NCBI RefSeq assembly: GCF_006715305.1
Contig: NZ_VFMY01000001.1
Coordinates: 1,612,001-1,676,000 of the forward strand
From: Arthrobacter sp. SLBN-100
GTDB lineage: Bacteria > Actinomycetota > Actinomycetes > Actinomycetales > Micrococcaceae
Direction of reading: 5' to 3'
DNA length: 64,000 bases
Part shown: piece by piece, positions 1 through 9,435 of the stretch
How positions within the stretch are numbered: the stretch's first letter is position 1
How the letters are laid out: each line of letters opens with the position of its first letter
The notes under the pieces: generated by a model
What the model saw: only the letters and a program-made list of their open reading frames with translations
The model's database searches: none
Told to the model about the DNA's origin: nothing
Translations under genes and position numbers: made by a program

Positions 1-177
1 GGCACCGGCCTCGTTCAGGACGGCGGCGAAGACATCATCCAGGTGCTTGGTGGTGACGCCGGGAACGGCAGCTGCCACAGCGGCATCCAGGGCTCGGCTC
101 AGGACCAGGCCTGCTTCGTGCATAGTGCGCATCTGGGCGTTGGTCTTGTATTCGATGCGGGGCTGGCCAAAGGCCAT
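1..177 (-). CDS. map: Methionine aminopeptidase type I, N-terminal part (cut by window edge)
   Basis: Removes the initiator methionine from new proteins; a metal-dependent cytosolic enzyme. Only the first 59 codons lie in the window (begins MAFGQPRIEYKTNAQ, continues through an MRTMHEAGLVL segment typical of the type I N-terminal helix). The metal ligands would lie beyond the window edge. An AAAGGAAG ribosome site sits just before the ATG at 177. It is the last gene visible in the secY-adk-map order that is standard in actinobacteria, which supports the call. The start is clear; activity cannot be judged from this fragment. Confidence 0.85.
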   Translation of the reverse strand, partial: MAFGQPRIEYKTNAQMRTMHEAGLVLSRALDAAVAAAVPGVTTKHLDDVFAAVLNEAGA

Positions 178-198
178 GGTGCTTCCTTTCAAATGGCT

Positions 199-229
199 GA
201 GGCTCCTCCCGTGTACCGGGAGGAGCCTC
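199..229 (-). promoter_or_regulatory. Strong hairpin between adk and map
   Basis: A perfect 13-bp inverted repeat (199-211 with 217-229) around a 5-nt loop. No T-run follows on the minus strand, and the map ribosome site lies about 10 nt downstream of it, so it looks more like an RNA-processing or translation-control stem than a classic terminator. Its role is inferred. Confidence 0.5.
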
Positions 230-246
230 GGAAAAACTTGCCTGGA

Positions 247-825
247 TCAGGCTGCCTGTGCGGCCTTAATGGCCTGCATCACGCGGTCTGTCACTTCGTC
301 GATGGGGCCGATGCCGTCAACCTGGGTGAGGATGCCGCGCTCGGCATACTTTGCCACGACGGCTTCGGTCTGCTCGTGGTACAGGTCAAGGCGGTGGCGG
401 ATGACGGCTTCGTTGTCGTCGCTCCGGCCCGTCTCCTTGGCCCGGCCGAGGAGACGGTGGACCAGTTCCTCGTCGTCGGCAGTCAGCTGCAGGACGACGT
501 CGAGCTTCTCCTCACCCTTGGCGAGGATCTCGTCGAGGTAGTCAACCTGCGCGGTGGTGCGGGGGTACCCGTCCAGCAGGAAGCCGTTTTCGACGTCGGA
601 CTCGCTCAGGCGGTCACGCACCATCTTGTTGGTGACGCTGTCAGGAACGAAGTCGCCGTTGTCCATGTACTTCTTGGCCTCAATGCCAAGGGGTGTCTCG
701 CCCTTCACGTTCGCACGGAAAATGTCCCCGGTGGAGATGGCCACAACGCCGAGGCGCTCTGAAATCCGCTCCGCCTGCGTTCCTTTTCCGGAACCCGGAG
801 GTCCAATAATCAGCATTCTCGTCAT
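247..825 (-). CDS. adk: Adenylate kinase
   Basis: Interconverts ATP + AMP and 2 ADP in the cytosol. The 192-residue product has the P-loop GPPGSGKGT at residues 8-16, the NMP-binding segment with STGDIFRA, the DGYPRT motif, and a short lid (GRAKETGRSDD) lacking the zinc cysteines of the long-lid form; short lids are common in actinobacterial enzymes. The ATG overlaps the secY stop (ATGA), showing translational coupling with secY. The map gene follows after a hairpin-containing gap. Confidence 0.96.
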   Translation of the reverse strand: MTRMLIIGPPGSGKGTQAERISERLGVVAISTGDIFRANVKGETPLGIEAKKYMDNGDFVPDSVTNKMVRDRLSESDVENGFLLDGYPRTTAQVDYLDEILAKGEEKLDVVLQLTADDEELVHRLLGRAKETGRSDDNEAVIRHRLDLYHEQTEAVVAKYAERGILTQVDGIGPIDEVTDRVMQAIKAAQAA

Positions 826-2132
826 CGCAAAAGCCCTTCGTAGTGACGTTGTTGTAGCTGCGCATCAATCTGCTTGACGGTCTCCAGGCCAACGCCCACC
901 ATGATCAGGATCGAGGTGCCACCGAACGGGAAGTTCTGGTTTGCGTTGATCAGTACCAGTGCCACCAGCGGAATCAGCGCCACGAAACCCAGGTACAAGG
1001 CACCGGGCAGCGTGATCCGGGAAAGCACGTACTGCAGGTAGTCAGCGGTGGGTTTACCGGCGCGGATACCTGGAATGAAGCCGCCGTACTTCTTCATGTT
1101 GTCCGAGACCTCTTCAGGGTTGAAGGTGATCGCGACGTAGAAGTAGGTAAAGAACACGATCAGGGCGAAGTAGATCGCCATGTAGATCGGGTGGTCACCG
1201 CGGGTCAGGTTGTTGTTGATCCATTCGACCCACGGCTGGAGCTGCTCGCCCGGCTTCGGCTGGTTGAACTGGGAGATCAGTCCAGGCAGGTAAAGCATCG
1301 AGGAAGCAAAAATCACGGGGATGACGCCGGCCATGTTGACCTTGATAGGGATGTACGTGCTGGTACCTCCCACGGTGCGGCGGCCGATCATCCGTTTGGC
1401 GTACTGCACCGGAATACGGCGCTGCGACTGCTCAACGAAGACCACCAGGGCCACCGTCAGCAGGCCCACGGCCAGAACCATAAAGAAGGTTCCCGGGCCC
1501 TGGGAAGTCCAGATGGCGCCCAGCGAGGTGGGGAAGGTCGCAGCGATCGAGGTGAAGATGAGCAGGGACATACCGTTGCCCACGCCCTTCTCGGTGACGA
1601 GCTCACCCATCCACATGATCAGGCCGGTGCCGGCTGTCAGGGTGATGATGATCAGGATGGTGGTGATCACGCTGTCGTCGGGAATGATCGGCAGGTTGCA
1701 GCCGGGAAGGAGCTGGCCGGACCGCGCCAGGGATACCAGCGTGGTGGCGTTGAGCAGGCCCAGGGCGATGGTGAGGTACCGGGTGTACTGGGTCAGCTTG
1801 GACTGGCCGGCCGCGCCCTCTTCGTAGAGCTCCTGGAAACGGGGAATGACCACCCGGAGCAGCTGGACGATGATGCTGGCCGTAATGTACGGCATGATGC
1901 CCAGCGCGAAGATGGAAACCTGGAGCAACGCACCGCCGCTGAACAGGTTAACGAGCTGGTACAGGCCGCCTGCGGTCTGACCGTTCTGCAAGCATTGCTG
2001 GACATTCTGGTAGTTCACACCTGGCGAGGGAATGAAAGCACCCAAGCGGAAGATGGTGATGATTCCCAGCGTGAACAACAACTTGCGTCGCAGATCAGGC
2101 GTGCGAAAGGCCCGGCCAAATGCGCTAAGCAA
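822..2132 (-). CDS. secY: Protein translocase subunit SecY
   Basis: Central channel of the Sec translocon in the plasma membrane, partner of SecE (encoded at 35335-35619) and SecG. At 436 residues it is of family length, with about ten hydrophobic segments, the N-terminal FRTPDLRRKLLFTLGII and the cytoplasmic loop with RRIPVQYAKRMIGRR. The best start is a TTG at 2132 with AGGAGG four bases upstream. A terminator upstream (2279-2322) separates it from rplO, so secY-adk-map probably has its own promoter in the 2133-2278 gap, though I could not pick a convincing one. Confidence 0.96.
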   Translation of the reverse strand: MLSAFGRAFRTPDLRRKLLFTLGIITIFRLGAFIPSPGVNYQNVQQCLQNGQTAGGLYQLVNLFSGGALLQVSIFALGIMPYITASIIVQLLRVVIPRFQELYEEGAAGQSKLTQYTRYLTIALGLLNATTLVSLARSGQLLPGCNLPIIPDDSVITTILIIITLTAGTGLIMWMGELVTEKGVGNGMSLLIFTSIAATFPTSLGAIWTSQGPGTFFMVLAVGLLTVALVVFVEQSQRRIPVQYAKRMIGRRTVGGTSTYIPIKVNMAGVIPVIFASSMLYLPGLISQFNQPKPGEQLQPWVEWINNNLTRGDHPIYMAIYFALIVFFTYFYVAITFNPEEVSDNMKKYGGFIPGIRAGKPTADYLQYVLSRITLPGALYLGFVALIPLVALVLINANQNFPFGGTSILIMVGVGLETVKQIDAQLQQRHYEGLLR

Positions 2133-2278
2133 GCGTCCTCCTGGTGGTGTGGATAAAGAGTGTGTGATGGGGATCTAGGAATCCCAACAACCGAGTCTAA
2201 CCGTTGGATGCGCCATGCGAACAATCCGGAGAAGCCCGCGTGCGCCCGATGGCCGGAAAAACACGCCCGACGGATGTG

Positions 2279-2322
2279 AAAAACTCCCGGTACCAAGGCC
2301 TGTGGCCCCGGTACCGGGAGTT
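2279..2322 (-). terminator. Rho-independent terminator after rplO
   Basis: A 13-bp perfect inverted repeat (2282-2294 with 2310-2322), with a possible extra GGCC/GGCC pairing inside the loop, is followed on the minus strand by five T residues. It lies 27 bp past the rplO stop and marks the end of the spc transcript; it implies a separate promoter for secY. Confidence 0.8.
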
Positions 2323-2348
2323 CAACAACGGGCTTTCACCCACCGGCT

Positions 2349-2840
2349 CTAGAGAGCGGTGGTGCTTCCGCCTGCTGCAGCGATCTTTTCAGCGGCGCTG
2401 GCCGAGAATGCGTGGGCGGTGACGTCTACCTTGACGGTGATGTCGCCGGTGCCCAGCACCTTGACGGGCTGGTTCTTGCGAACGGCGCCCTTTTCGACCA
2501 GGTTCTCGACGGTGACGGTGCCACCTTCCGGGAACAGCTCGTTGAGCTTGTCCAGGTTAACAACCTGGAACTCAACGCGGAACGGGTTCTTGAAGCCGCG
2601 CAGCTTGGGCAGGCGCATGTGCAGCGGCAGCTGGCCGCCGGCAAAGCCAGCCTTGATCTGGTAACGCGCAGCAGTACCCTTGGTACCGCGACCGGCGGTC
2701 TTACCCTTGGAACCCTCACCACGACCAACGCGGGTCTTGGCGGTCTTGGCACCCGGGGCGGGACGCAGGTGGTGAACCTTCAGTGCGCTCTGCTTTTCAG
2801 CAGCGGCGCTCTGTGCCTTCTCAGGAGTGTTCTCTGCCAT
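2349..2840 (-). CDS. rplO: 50S ribosomal protein L15 (uL15)
   Basis: Large-subunit protein that binds 23S rRNA late in assembly. The 163-residue product has the conserved glycine-rich N-terminal stretch ([17 protein letters not shown]) and the [12 protein letters not shown] segment. It is longer than E. coli L15, mainly through an Ala/Glu-rich N-terminal tail. The start abuts the rpmD stop directly. Last gene of the spc cluster, followed by a terminator. Confidence 0.96.
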   Translation of the reverse strand: MAENTPEKAQSAAAEKQSALKVHHLRPAPGAKTAKTRVGRGEGSKGKTAGRGTKGTAARYQIKAGFAGGQLPLHMRLPKLRGFKNPFRVEFQVVNLDKLNELFPEGGTVTVENLVEKGAVRKNQPVKVLGTGDITVKVDVTAHAFSASAAEKIAAAGGSTTAL

Positions 2841-3047
2841 TTACTTCGCCTCCTCTACCTGTACCAGGTGCGGAACCGTGTTGAGCATTCCAACGGTCAC
2901 GGCGTCGGCAGTGCGGACAACGGTGTGTCCGATCCGCTTCAGGCCGAGGGACCGCAGGGTGTCGCGCTGGTTCTGCTTGCCGCCAATGGCGGACTTGATC
3001 TGAGTGATCTCCAACTGGGCGTCGGAGGGAATCAGGTTCTTAGCCAT
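2841..3047 (-). CDS. rpmD: 50S ribosomal protein L30 (uL30)
   Basis: Small 23S rRNA-binding protein. At 68 residues it matches the bacterial family, with the conserved [20 protein letters not shown] motif. It is packed between rpsE (2-bp gap) and rplO (no gap), as expected for one polycistronic transcript. Confidence 0.96.
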   Translation of the reverse strand: MAKNLIPSDAQLEITQIKSAIGGKQNQRDTLRSLGLKRIGHTVVRTADAVTVGMLNTVPHLVQVEEAK

Positions 3048-3049
3048 AA

Positions 3050-3772
3050 CTAGACACCCGCCTTCTGGTTCAGGAGAGCCTTCACCAGTGCTGCCGGAGC
3101 AACCTCGTCCAGCGGCAGGCCGCGGCGTGCTGCCACTGCTGCCGGCTCTTCGAGGCGCTTCAGGGCATCAACGGTCGCGTGAACGATGTTGATGGCGTTC
3201 GAGGAACCGAGCGACTTGGAGAGGATGTCGTGGATGCCCACGCACTCCAGTACTGCACGGACCGGGCCACCGGCGATAACACCGGTACCGGCGGAAGCCG
3301 GACGCAGCATAACGACGCCTGCGGCAGCCTCACCCTGAACGCGGTGCGGGATGGTGTTGCCAACGCGGGGAACGCGGAAGAAGGACTTCTTGGCCTCTTC
3401 AACGCCCTTCGCGATTGCGGCAGGAACTTCCTTAGCCTTGCCGTAGCCAACGCCGACCATGCCGTTGCCGTCACCGACGACGACCAGGGCGGTGAAGCTG
3501 AAGCGACGACCACCCTTGACCACCTTGGAGACGCGGTTGATGGTGACAACGCGCTCTACGAACTGGCTCTTCTCGGCTTCGCGGCCGCCGTCGCGGCCGC
3601 CACGGCCACCACGGTCGCCGCGGCCCTGGCCACGGTCGCCACGCTCGCCGCGACGAGCGCCGCCACGGCGGTCGTCAGCAGCTGCGGGGGCAGTGGTCTC
3701 AGCGGCAGCTACGGCTTCAGTAGCCTTCTGATCTGCAGACACAGTGTCCTTTTCCTTGTTTGCTTCCGTCAC
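3050..3772 (-). CDS. rpsE: 30S ribosomal protein S5 (uS5) with RGG-rich N-terminal tail
   Basis: Small-subunit protein needed for decoding accuracy. The double-stranded RNA-binding S5 domain begins near residue 70 ([19 protein letters not shown]) and runs into the C-terminal S5 fold. At 240 residues it is far longer than E. coli S5 (about 167) because of an N-terminal extension: an Ala/Thr-rich segment followed by repeated Arg-Gly-Asp/Arg-Gly-Gly units (about residues 34-67). Such tails occur in actinobacterial S5. The start overlaps the rplR stop by 4 bp (ATGA). Confidence 0.95.
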   Translation of the reverse strand: MTEANKEKDTVSADQKATEAVAAAETTAPAAADDRRGGARRGERGDRGQGRGDRGGRGGRDGGREAEKSQFVERVVTINRVSKVVKGGRRFSFTALVVVGDGNGMVGVGYGKAKEVPAAIAKGVEEAKKSFFRVPRVGNTIPHRVQGEAAAGVVMLRPASAGTGVIAGGPVRAVLECVGIHDILSKSLGSSNAINIVHATVDALKRLEEPAAVAARRGLPLDEVAPAALVKALLNQKAGV

Positions 3773-4152
3773 AGTGACAGCCCACCTTCACGTGCACCGT
3801 CAGCGACGGCGGCGATCCGGCCGTGGTACTTGTTACCACCGCGGTCGAAGACAACAGCTTCGATACCGGCAGCCTTGGCACGCTCTGCGACGAGTTCGCC
3901 AACGCGCCTGGCCTTGGCAGTCTTGTCACCGTCGAATGCACGAAGGTCGGCTTCCAGAGTGGACGCGCTCGCTACGGTCAGGCCCTTGGTGTCATCGACA
4001 ACCTGGACGAATACGTGGCGTGCGGAACGGTTGACGACCAGACGAGGACGTACAGCCGTACCGGAGATGCGCTTACGGATACGAAGCTGGCGGCGGCTGC
4101 GCTGGGCAGACTTGCTCTTGTTCGTACGCTTCTTATTAATTGAGATGGCCAT
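3769..4152 (-). CDS. rplR: 50S ribosomal protein L18 (uL18)
   Basis: Binds 5S rRNA with L5 and anchors it to the central protuberance. The 127-residue product shows a basic N-terminus ([20 protein letters not shown]), the [20 protein letters not shown] core and the [18 protein letters not shown] end that is standard for the family. It lies between rplF (2-bp gap) and rpsE (4-bp overlap). Confidence 0.96.
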   Translation of the reverse strand: MAISINKKRTNKSKSAQRSRRQLRIRKRISGTAVRPRLVVNRSARHVFVQVVDDTKGLTVASASTLEADLRAFDGDKTAKARRVGELVAERAKAAGIEAVVFDRGGNKYHGRIAAVADGAREGGLSL

Positions 4153-4154
4153 GG

Positions 4155-4691
4155 TTACTTACCAGCCTTTCCGACCTTGCGGCGGATGACTTCGCCGGCG
4201 TAACGGATGCCCTTGCCCTTGTAGGGGTCCGGTTTCCGCAGCTTGCGAATGTTGGCAGCAACCTCGCCGACCTGCTGCTTGTTGATACCTGAAACAGAGA
4301 GCTTGGTCGGGGTCTCAACTGCAAAGGTGATGCCCTCCGGTGCGGAGACATTTACCGGGTGGCTGAAACCGAGAGCGAACTCAAGGTCAGATCCCTTGGC
4401 CTGAACGCGGTAACCGGTACCGACGATTTCAAGCTTCTTCTCGTAGCCCTTGGTAACGCCCTCGATCATGTTGGAGATCAGGGTGCGGGTCAGGCCGTGG
4501 AGTGAACGGGAGGCGCGCTCGTCGTTCGGGCGGGCGACAGTCAGGGTCTCTGCTTCCAGGGTGACCTCGATCGGGCTGGCCACAGTGTGGTTCAGCTCGC
4601 CCTTGGATCCCTTGACGCTGACGACAGAGCCGTCAACCTTGACCTCAACGCCGGCAGGAACGGTGATGGGGAGACGTCCAATACGTGACAT
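4155..4691 (-). CDS. rplF: 50S ribosomal protein L6 (uL6)
   Basis: Two-domain large-subunit protein near the factor-binding site. The 178-residue sequence starts [17 protein letters not shown] and ends with the conserved [19 protein letters not shown] motif. Family length. A short gap (18 bp) with a GGAAAGGAAG ribosome site separates it from rpsH. Confidence 0.97.
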   Translation of the reverse strand: MSRIGRLPITVPAGVEVKVDGSVVSVKGSKGELNHTVASPIEVTLEAETLTVARPNDERASRSLHGLTRTLISNMIEGVTKGYEKKLEIVGTGYRVQAKGSDLEFALGFSHPVNVSAPEGITFAVETPTKLSVSGINKQQVGEVAANIRKLRKPDPYKGKGIRYAGEVIRRKVGKAGK

Positions 4692-4709
4692 TATTCTCTT
4701 CCTTTCCCG

Positions 4710-5108
4710 TTACCAGACGTAAGCGAGGACTTCGCCGCCCACGCCCTTCTTGCCGGCCTGCTTGTCAGTCAGGAGGCCGGAAGAGGTGGACAGGATTGCG
4801 ACACCCAGGCCACCCAGCACGTGCGGCAGGTTGGTGGACTTTGCGTAAACGCGCAGACCGGGCTTGGAGATACGGCGAACACCAGCGATTGAACGCTCGC
4901 GGTTCGGCCCGAACTTGAGCTCGATGGTCAGCTTCTTGCCAACCTCAGCGTCTTCTTCCTTCCAGCTGGCGATGAAGCCTTCTGCCTTGAGGATGTCAGC
5001 AACGCGTGCCTTGAGCTTGCTGTACGGCATGGACACGGAATCGTGGTATGCCGAGTTTGCATTGCGCAGACGCGTAAGCATGTCTGCGACAGGATCTGTC
5101 ATTGTCAT
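4710..5108 (-). CDS. rpsH: 30S ribosomal protein S8 (uS8)
   Basis: Primary binder of 16S rRNA helix 21; in E. coli it is the repressor of the spc operon. The 132-residue product starts [18 protein letters not shown] and ends with the conserved [26 protein letters not shown] block. The 97-bp gap before it is where rpsN would normally lie; that gene is absent here. Confidence 0.97.
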   Translation of the reverse strand: MTMTDPVADMLTRLRNANSAYHDSVSMPYSKLKARVADILKAEGFIASWKEEDAEVGKKLTIELKFGPNRERSIAGVRRISKPGLRVYAKSTNLPHVLGGLGVAILSTSSGLLTDKQAGKKGVGGEVLAYVW

Positions 5109-5205
5109 GGTGGGCTCTTGCCCTTCCTCATAACGGTTTCCGCGGGCTGGCTTTCTACAGGGATACTGTTCGAAGCCGTACCGCCGGACCTTTTACGTAG
5201 TTAGA

Positions 5206-5787
5206 TTAGTCTTCGGCCTTGAACGGGAAACCAAGCGCCTTGAGCAGCGCGCGGCCTTCGTCATCGGTCTTGGCAGTGGTAACAACCGTGATATCCATAC
5301 CGCGGGTGCGGTCGATCTTGTCCTGGTCGATTTCGTGGAACATAACCTGCTCGGTCAGACCGAAGGTGTAGTTTCCGTTACCGTCGAACTGCTTGCCGGA
5401 GAGACCACGGAAGTCCCTGATGCGGGGCAGTGCGAGGGTGACCAGGCGGTCCAGGAATTCCCACATGCGGTCGCCACGCAGGGTAGCGTGTGCACCGATG
5501 GGCATGCCTTCGCGCAGCTTGAACTGTGCGATCGACTTGCGGGCCTTGGTTACCTGCGGCTTCTGGCCGGTGATCTGGGTGAGGTCGCGGACAGCGCCGT
5601 CGATCAGCTTGGAGTCCTTGGCGGCATCTCCAACACCCATGTTCACAACGACCTTCACCAGGCGGGGAACCTGGTTGACGTTTTCGTACTTGAATTCCTC
5701 AATGAGCGTGCTCTTGATGGATTCGGCGTACTTGGTCTTCAGACGAGGAACGATCTTCGTTGCCGGAGTCTCGAGAGTCTCAGTCAT
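5206..5787 (-). CDS. rplE: 50S ribosomal protein L5 (uL5)
   Basis: Binds 5S rRNA and touches P-site tRNA. The 193-residue product carries the [19 protein letters not shown] and [21 protein letters not shown] motifs and the C-terminal [21 protein letters not shown] block. Its start overlaps the rplX stop by one base. The following gene is rpsH, without an intervening rpsN. Confidence 0.97.
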   Translation of the reverse strand: MTETLETPATKIVPRLKTKYAESIKSTLIEEFKYENVNQVPRLVKVVVNMGVGDAAKDSKLIDGAVRDLTQITGQKPQVTKARKSIAQFKLREGMPIGAHATLRGDRMWEFLDRLVTLALPRIRDFRGLSGKQFDGNGNYTFGLTEQVMFHEIDQDKIDRTRGMDITVVTTAKTDDEGRALLKALGFPFKAED

Positions 5788-6149
5788 TAGATGTCCTTCC
5801 CTGAGCTCTTGGCCACGCGGATGCGCACTTCGCGCTGCTTGCCGTTGCGCTCAACGGTTTCAGTGCGGAAGCCGACGCGGGTGGGCTTCTTGGTGGAGGG
5901 GTCTACCAGAGCCACGTTGGAGATGTGGATCGGAGCTTCAACAACCTCGATGCCACCGGTCTTGGTGCCGCGCTGCGACTGACCGACCTTGGTGTGCTTG
6001 GTGACGCGGTTGATGCCTTCAACCAACACTCGGTTGGTGTCGGTGAACACGCGCAGGACCTTGCCCTGCTTGCCGCGGTCGCCGCCGCGCTCAGCCTTGG
6101 CGCCAGTGATGACCTGAACGAGGTCACCCTTCTTGATCTTTGCAGCCAT
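5787..6149 (-). CDS. rplX: 50S ribosomal protein L24 (uL24)
   Basis: Assembly-initiator protein of the large subunit. The KOW domain is clear ([24 protein letters not shown], residues about 6-30) and the 120-residue length is normal for actinobacteria. It lies 3 bp from rplN and overlaps rplE by one base. Confidence 0.96.
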   Translation of the reverse strand: MAAKIKKGDLVQVITGAKAERGGDRGKQGKVLRVFTDTNRVLVEGINRVTKHTKVGQSQRGTKTGGIEVVEAPIHISNVALVDPSTKKPTRVGFRTETVERNGKQREVRIRVAKSSGKDI

Positions 6150-6152
6150 GGA

Positions 6153-6521
6153 CTAGAGCACCTCCGGAGCCAGAGAAACGATCTTCATGAACTTCTTGTC
6201 ACGGAGTTCACGACCAACCGGTCCGAAGATACGGGTACCGCGGGGGTCACCGTCGCCCTTCAGGATCACAGCTGCGTTCTCGTCAAACTTGATGTAGGAA
6301 CCATCCGCACGGCGGCGTTCCTTCTTGGTACGGACGATGACTGCCTTGACAACATCGCCCTTCTTTACGTTGCCGCCCGGGATTGCGTCCTTGACGGTGG
6401 CGACAATGACGTCACCGATGCCTGCGTAGCGACGACCAGATCCACCGAGAACGCGAATGGTAAGGATTTCCTTAGCACCCGTGTTGTCGGCGACCTTGAG
6501 CCGCGACTCCTGCTGAATCAC
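6153..6521 (-). CDS. rplN: 50S ribosomal protein L14 (uL14)
   Basis: Inter-subunit bridge protein. The 122-residue product matches the family throughout: [19 protein letters not shown] at the start and the [13 protein letters not shown] end. First gene of the spc cluster; a 625-bp non-coding gap lies upstream, so the spc genes probably start from their own promoter. Confidence 0.97.
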   Translation of the reverse strand: MIQQESRLKVADNTGAKEILTIRVLGGSGRRYAGIGDVIVATVKDAIPGGNVKKGDVVKAVIVRTKKERRRADGSYIKFDENAAVILKGDGDPRGTRIFGPVGRELRDKKFMKIVSLAPEVL

Positions 6522-6769
6522 TATTTACTCCTTGCGTCGCGCCGGTTCTCAGACCGAAAATCTTCCTACGGAATGAGCCTTGCGGAACGGTTGATCGGGG
6601 TGTCTCTTGACCTGCCTGGATTTTGCCAGACCAGGCCTAAACGCCCGTGCCAGAAGCAGTTGCTCCCATCCGGTCCAGGACAGGTCCTGGGCGCAAGGGG
6701 GCACTATGCCGTGGCACGCTTGTTTACGAGTTTGATGACGGCGCGCGGAAGGCGCCATACAAACTCAAT

Positions 6770-6775
6770 ATCCTA
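6770..6775 (-). promoter_or_regulatory. Possible -10 element of the spc promoter
   Basis: On the minus strand GTGCTAGGATA gives a good extended -10 (TAGGAT), about 250 bp before rplN. It closely resembles the GTGCTAGAAT proposed upstream of rpsL (19302-19307). No convincing -35 was seen, so this is a weak call. Confidence 0.3.
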
Positions 6776-6974
6776 GCACGTTTTCCGCCCATCCCCATAT
6801 CACCGCCGGGGCTCCCCCGCAAGACGGACGACGTCGTCACGCACGGCAGCCTTTTGGCCCACCTTTGGTGCCGCTCCCCCCGGAAAGACGCCCGGCCGCC
6901 GTCGTCCGCCCCGCAAAAAGTGGGCCACCCTGACAGCGTCAGTCGCCCCATCACCTCCCACCAAAAATATGGGG

Positions 6975-7077
6975 ACGCTCTCTCACTCGATGCGGCTTTT
7001 CGGCTGACGCTCACTCGCTTTCCTTAGCGCAGTGAGACAGCGTTGGCCCAAAAACCGGTGTTAAGTGAGAGAGCGTT
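6975..7077. repeat. Dispersed repeat cluster A (GTGAGAGAGCGTT family)
   Basis: Contains acgctctctcact (6975-6987), a variant agtgagacagcgtt (7031-7044) and aagtgagagagcgtt (7063-7077), in both orientations. The same 12-13 bp word recurs in a denser cluster at 37271-37435. It forms inverted pairs and lies only between genes. Confidence 0.7.
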
Positions 7078-7097
7078 GAGGCAAGCCGGTTAAACGA

Positions 7098-7130
7098 GGA
7101 AGCCCCCGCTCCGAGTGAGCAGGGGCTTCC
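7098..7130 (-). terminator. Probable terminator of the S10 cluster
   Basis: A GC-rich stem (7098-7106 with 7122-7130, extended by inner GCT/AGC pairs) lies 16 bp past the rpsQ stop. The following minus-strand sequence CTCGTTTAAC is only weakly T-rich. Confidence 0.5.
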
Positions 7131-7146
7131 GGCTAAGCAGCAGGTG

Positions 7147-7452
7147 CTACTTGGCCTTCTCGAGGATTTCCACGAGCCGCCAGTTCTTCGTGGCGGACAG
7201 CGGACGGGTCTCGGCGATGACAACGAGGTCGCCGATGCCGGCGGTGTTCTCTTCGTCGTGGGCCTTGACCTTGGAGGTACGGCGGATAACCTTGCCGTAC
7301 AGCGCGTGCTTCACGCGGTCTTCAACCTGGACAACGATGGTCTTTTCCATCTTGTCCGAGACCACGTAGCCGCGACGCGTCTTGCGGTAACCGCGCTGCT
7401 CAGCCGTGGCTGCGGTAGCAGTTTCGGTCACGTTCTGGTCCTTTTCACTCAC
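7147..7452 (-). CDS. rpsQ: 30S ribosomal protein S17 (uS17)
   Basis: Primary 16S rRNA-binding protein of the small subunit. The OB-fold core is recognisable ([19 protein letters not shown], then [19 protein letters not shown]). At 101 residues it is longer than E. coli S17 owing to an N-terminal tail. Overlaps rpmC by 4 bp. Last gene of the S10 cluster here. Confidence 0.96.
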   Translation of the reverse strand: MSEKDQNVTETATAATAEQRGYRKTRRGYVVSDKMEKTIVVQVEDRVKHALYGKVIRRTSKVKAHDEENTAGIGDLVVIAETRPLSATKNWRLVEILEKAK

Positions 7453-7778
7453 TTGGCATCCTCCTCGGTCTCAACCGTTTCAGCCGGCTCGGCCTTCTTG
7501 GTTGCAGCCTTCTTGGACTTCTTCTCTTCTTTGGCTTCCACAACAGGTGCGGCAACCTCAGCACGAATGCCCAGCTCGCGCTCACGGAGAACGGTGTAGA
7601 TGCGGGCGATGTCCTTCTTTACCGCGCGCAGCCGTCCGTGGTTCTCCAGCTGTCCGGTGGCGGACTGGAAACGCAGGTTGAACAGCTCTTCCTTGGCCTT
7701 GCGGAGTTCTTCAACGAGACGCTCGTTGTCGAAACCGTCCAGCTGTGCGGGAGCCAGATCCTTGGATCCTACTGCCAT
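7449..7778 (-). CDS. rpmC: 50S ribosomal protein L29 (uL29) with long charged C-terminal tail
   Basis: Sits at the peptide exit tunnel and helps form the docking site for nascent-chain factors. The family core covers residues 10-75 ([34 protein letters not shown]). A further 30 or so residues, rich in Lys, Ala and Glu, make this 109-residue protein much longer than the usual 60-80. Overlaps rpsQ; 2-bp gap after rplP. Confidence 0.95.
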   Translation of the reverse strand: MAVGSKDLAPAQLDGFDNERLVEELRKAKEELFNLRFQSATGQLENHGRLRAVKKDIARIYTVLRERELGIRAEVAAPVVEAKEEKKSKKAATKKAEPAETVETEEDAK

Positions 7779-7780
7779 TT

Positions 7781-8197
7781 CTATTCACCACCTTCGCGAC
7801 GCAGAATGCGTGCCTTCAACGGGAGCTTGTGGATTGCCAGGCGCAGTGCCTCGCGTGCTACCGATTCTTCGACGCCGGAGATCTCAAAGAGAACCCGGCC
7901 CGGCTTGACGTTTGCGACCCACCATTCCGGTGAACCCTTACCGGAACCCATGCGGGTTTCGGCAGGCTTCTTGGTGAGGGGACGGTCCGGGTAGATGTTG
8001 ATCCAGACCTTGCCGCCACGCTTGATGTGGCGGGTCATCGCGATACGGGCGGATTCGATCTGACGGTTCGTGACGTATGCCGGGCTCAGGGCCTGGATGC
8101 CGTACTCACCGAAAGTGACCTTGGTGCCGCCCGTAGCAGCGCCGGAACGACCCGGGTGGTGCTGCTTACGGTGCTTGACTCGACGTGGGATAAGCAT
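7781..8197 (-). CDS. rplP: 50S ribosomal protein L16 (uL16)
   Basis: Contacts A-site tRNA near the peptidyl transferase centre. The 138-residue product begins [19 protein letters not shown] and carries [14 protein letters not shown] and [14 protein letters not shown] family signatures. Stop and start abut rpsC directly. Confidence 0.97.
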   Translation of the reverse strand: MLIPRRVKHRKQHHPGRSGAATGGTKVTFGEYGIQALSPAYVTNRQIESARIAMTRHIKRGGKVWINIYPDRPLTKKPAETRMGSGKGSPEWWVANVKPGRVLFEISGVEESVAREALRLAIHKLPLKARILRREGGE

Positions 8198-9031
8198 TTA
8201 AGCCTGTCCTCCTTCTGCCGCGGGAGCAGCAGCTTCAGCTGCCGGAGCTTCGGCAGCAGGAGCTGCGTCAGCGGCCGGACGGTCGTTGCGACGGCGGCGG
8301 TCACCACGGTCAGCGCCACCCGGGCGGCCCGGACGGTCGCTGGGACCGCGGCCACGGGACGGGGCGGAAGCGGCCTGCTGGGCCAGTTCCTTGGCGGTGA
8401 CGTCACCCTTGTAGATCCAAACCTTCACGCCGATGCGGCCGAAGGTGGTCTTGGCTTCGTAGAAGCCGTAGTCGATGTTCGCGCGGAGGGTGTGCAGGGG
8501 CACACGGCCTTCGCGGTAGAACTCCGAGCGGGACATTTCAGCGCCACCCAGTCGACCGGAGCAGGCGATACGGATGCCCTTGGCACCTGCACGCTGCGCG
8601 GACTGCATGGCCTTCTTCATGGCGCGGCGGAATGCCACACGTGAAGTCAGCTGCTCAGCAACGCCCTGGGCAACAAGCTGTGCTTCCATCTCGGGGTTCT
8701 TGACCTCGAGGATGTTCAGCTGGACCTGCTTGCCGGTGAGCTTTTCGAGCTCGCCGCGGATGCGGTCTGCTTCTGCTCCACGGCGGCCGATGACGATGCC
8801 CGGGCGGGCCGTGTGGATGTCCACGCGGACACGGTCACGGGTGCGCTCGATCTCAACCTTGGCGATTCCGGCGCGCTCCATGCCCGTGGACATGAGCTGG
8901 CGGATGCGGATGTCTTCGCGAACGAAGTCCTTGTACCGCTGGCCGGCCTTGGTGCTGTCAGCGAACCAGTGTGATACGTGATCGGTGGTGATGCCGAGTC
9001 GGAACCCGTGCGGGTTTACTTTCTGTCCCAC
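8198..9031 (-). CDS. rpsC: 30S ribosomal protein S3 (uS3)
   Basis: Small-subunit protein at the mRNA entry pore. The KH-type domain is clear ([20 protein letters not shown]) followed by the C-terminal S3 domain ([21 protein letters not shown]). The 277-residue product ends in a long Arg/Gly/Pro/Ala-rich tail from about residue 215, a length and tail typical of actinobacterial S3. Confidence 0.96.
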   Translation of the reverse strand: MGQKVNPHGFRLGITTDHVSHWFADSTKAGQRYKDFVREDIRIRQLMSTGMERAGIAKVEIERTRDRVRVDIHTARPGIVIGRRGAEADRIRGELEKLTGKQVQLNILEVKNPEMEAQLVAQGVAEQLTSRVAFRRAMKKAMQSAQRAGAKGIRIACSGRLGGAEMSRSEFYREGRVPLHTLRANIDYGFYEAKTTFGRIGVKVWIYKGDVTAKELAQQAASAPSRGRGPSDRPGRPGGADRGDRRRRNDRPAADAAPAAEAPAAEAAAPAAEGGQA

Positions 9032-9397
9032 TTAGCGAGCCTCCTCTTTCTCCGGGGTAGCGACTACCACGGTGATGTGGCTGGTGCGCTTCTTGATCTG
9101 AAATGCACGACCCTGGGCACGCGGCTGGAACCGCTTCATGGTCGGGCCTTCATCAACAAACGCTTCGCTGATGATGAGGTCGCCTTCGTCGAACGCCACG
9201 CCGTCGCGGTCCGCGAGGACCCGGGCGTTGGAGATCGCCGACTGAACTACCTTGAATACCGGCTCCGAAGCTGCCTGCGGGGCAAACTTCAGAATTGCCA
9301 GAGCCTCATTCGCTTGCAATCCACGAACAAGGTTGACGACGCGCCGGGCCTTCATAGGCGTTACGCGGATGTGACGCGCAATTGCCTTGGCTTCCAT
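9032..9397 (-). CDS. rplV: 50S ribosomal protein L22 (uL22)
   Basis: Lines the peptide exit tunnel with its beta-hairpin. The 121-residue product carries [16 protein letters not shown] and [21 protein letters not shown]. Changes in the hairpin give macrolide resistance in other bacteria; no unusual insertion is visible here. Abuts rpsC; 38-bp gap to rpsS. Confidence 0.97.
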   Translation of the reverse strand: MEAKAIARHIRVTPMKARRVVNLVRGLQANEALAILKFAPQAASEPVFKVVQSAISNARVLADRDGVAFDEGDLIISEAFVDEGPTMKRFQPRAQGRAFQIKKRTSHITVVVATPEKEEAR

Positions 9398-9435
9398 TGC
9401 TTTCCTTCTCTCGTCTTTGACGTAAGTGCAGGCGC

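Larger units (their letters stand above)
6522..7146. other. Non-coding break between the S10 and spc clusters
   Basis: 625 bp with no believable gene; the open frames here are Arg/Pro/Ser-rich and lack ribosome sites. It holds a hairpin after rpsQ (7098-7130), a set of dispersed octa- to tridecamer repeats (6975-7077), and a possible promoter for rplN (near 6770). In many bacteria rpsQ and rplN are almost adjacent, so this is a real separation of two transcription units. Confidence 0.6.

Noticed and set aside
5109..5205. Hidden rpsN gene
   Set aside because: The gap is only 97 bp, less than the roughly 186 bp needed.
6724..7014. 96-residue minus-strand frame between rpsQ and rplN
   Set aside because: Arg/Ser/Gly-rich, no ribosome site and it overlaps the repeat cluster.
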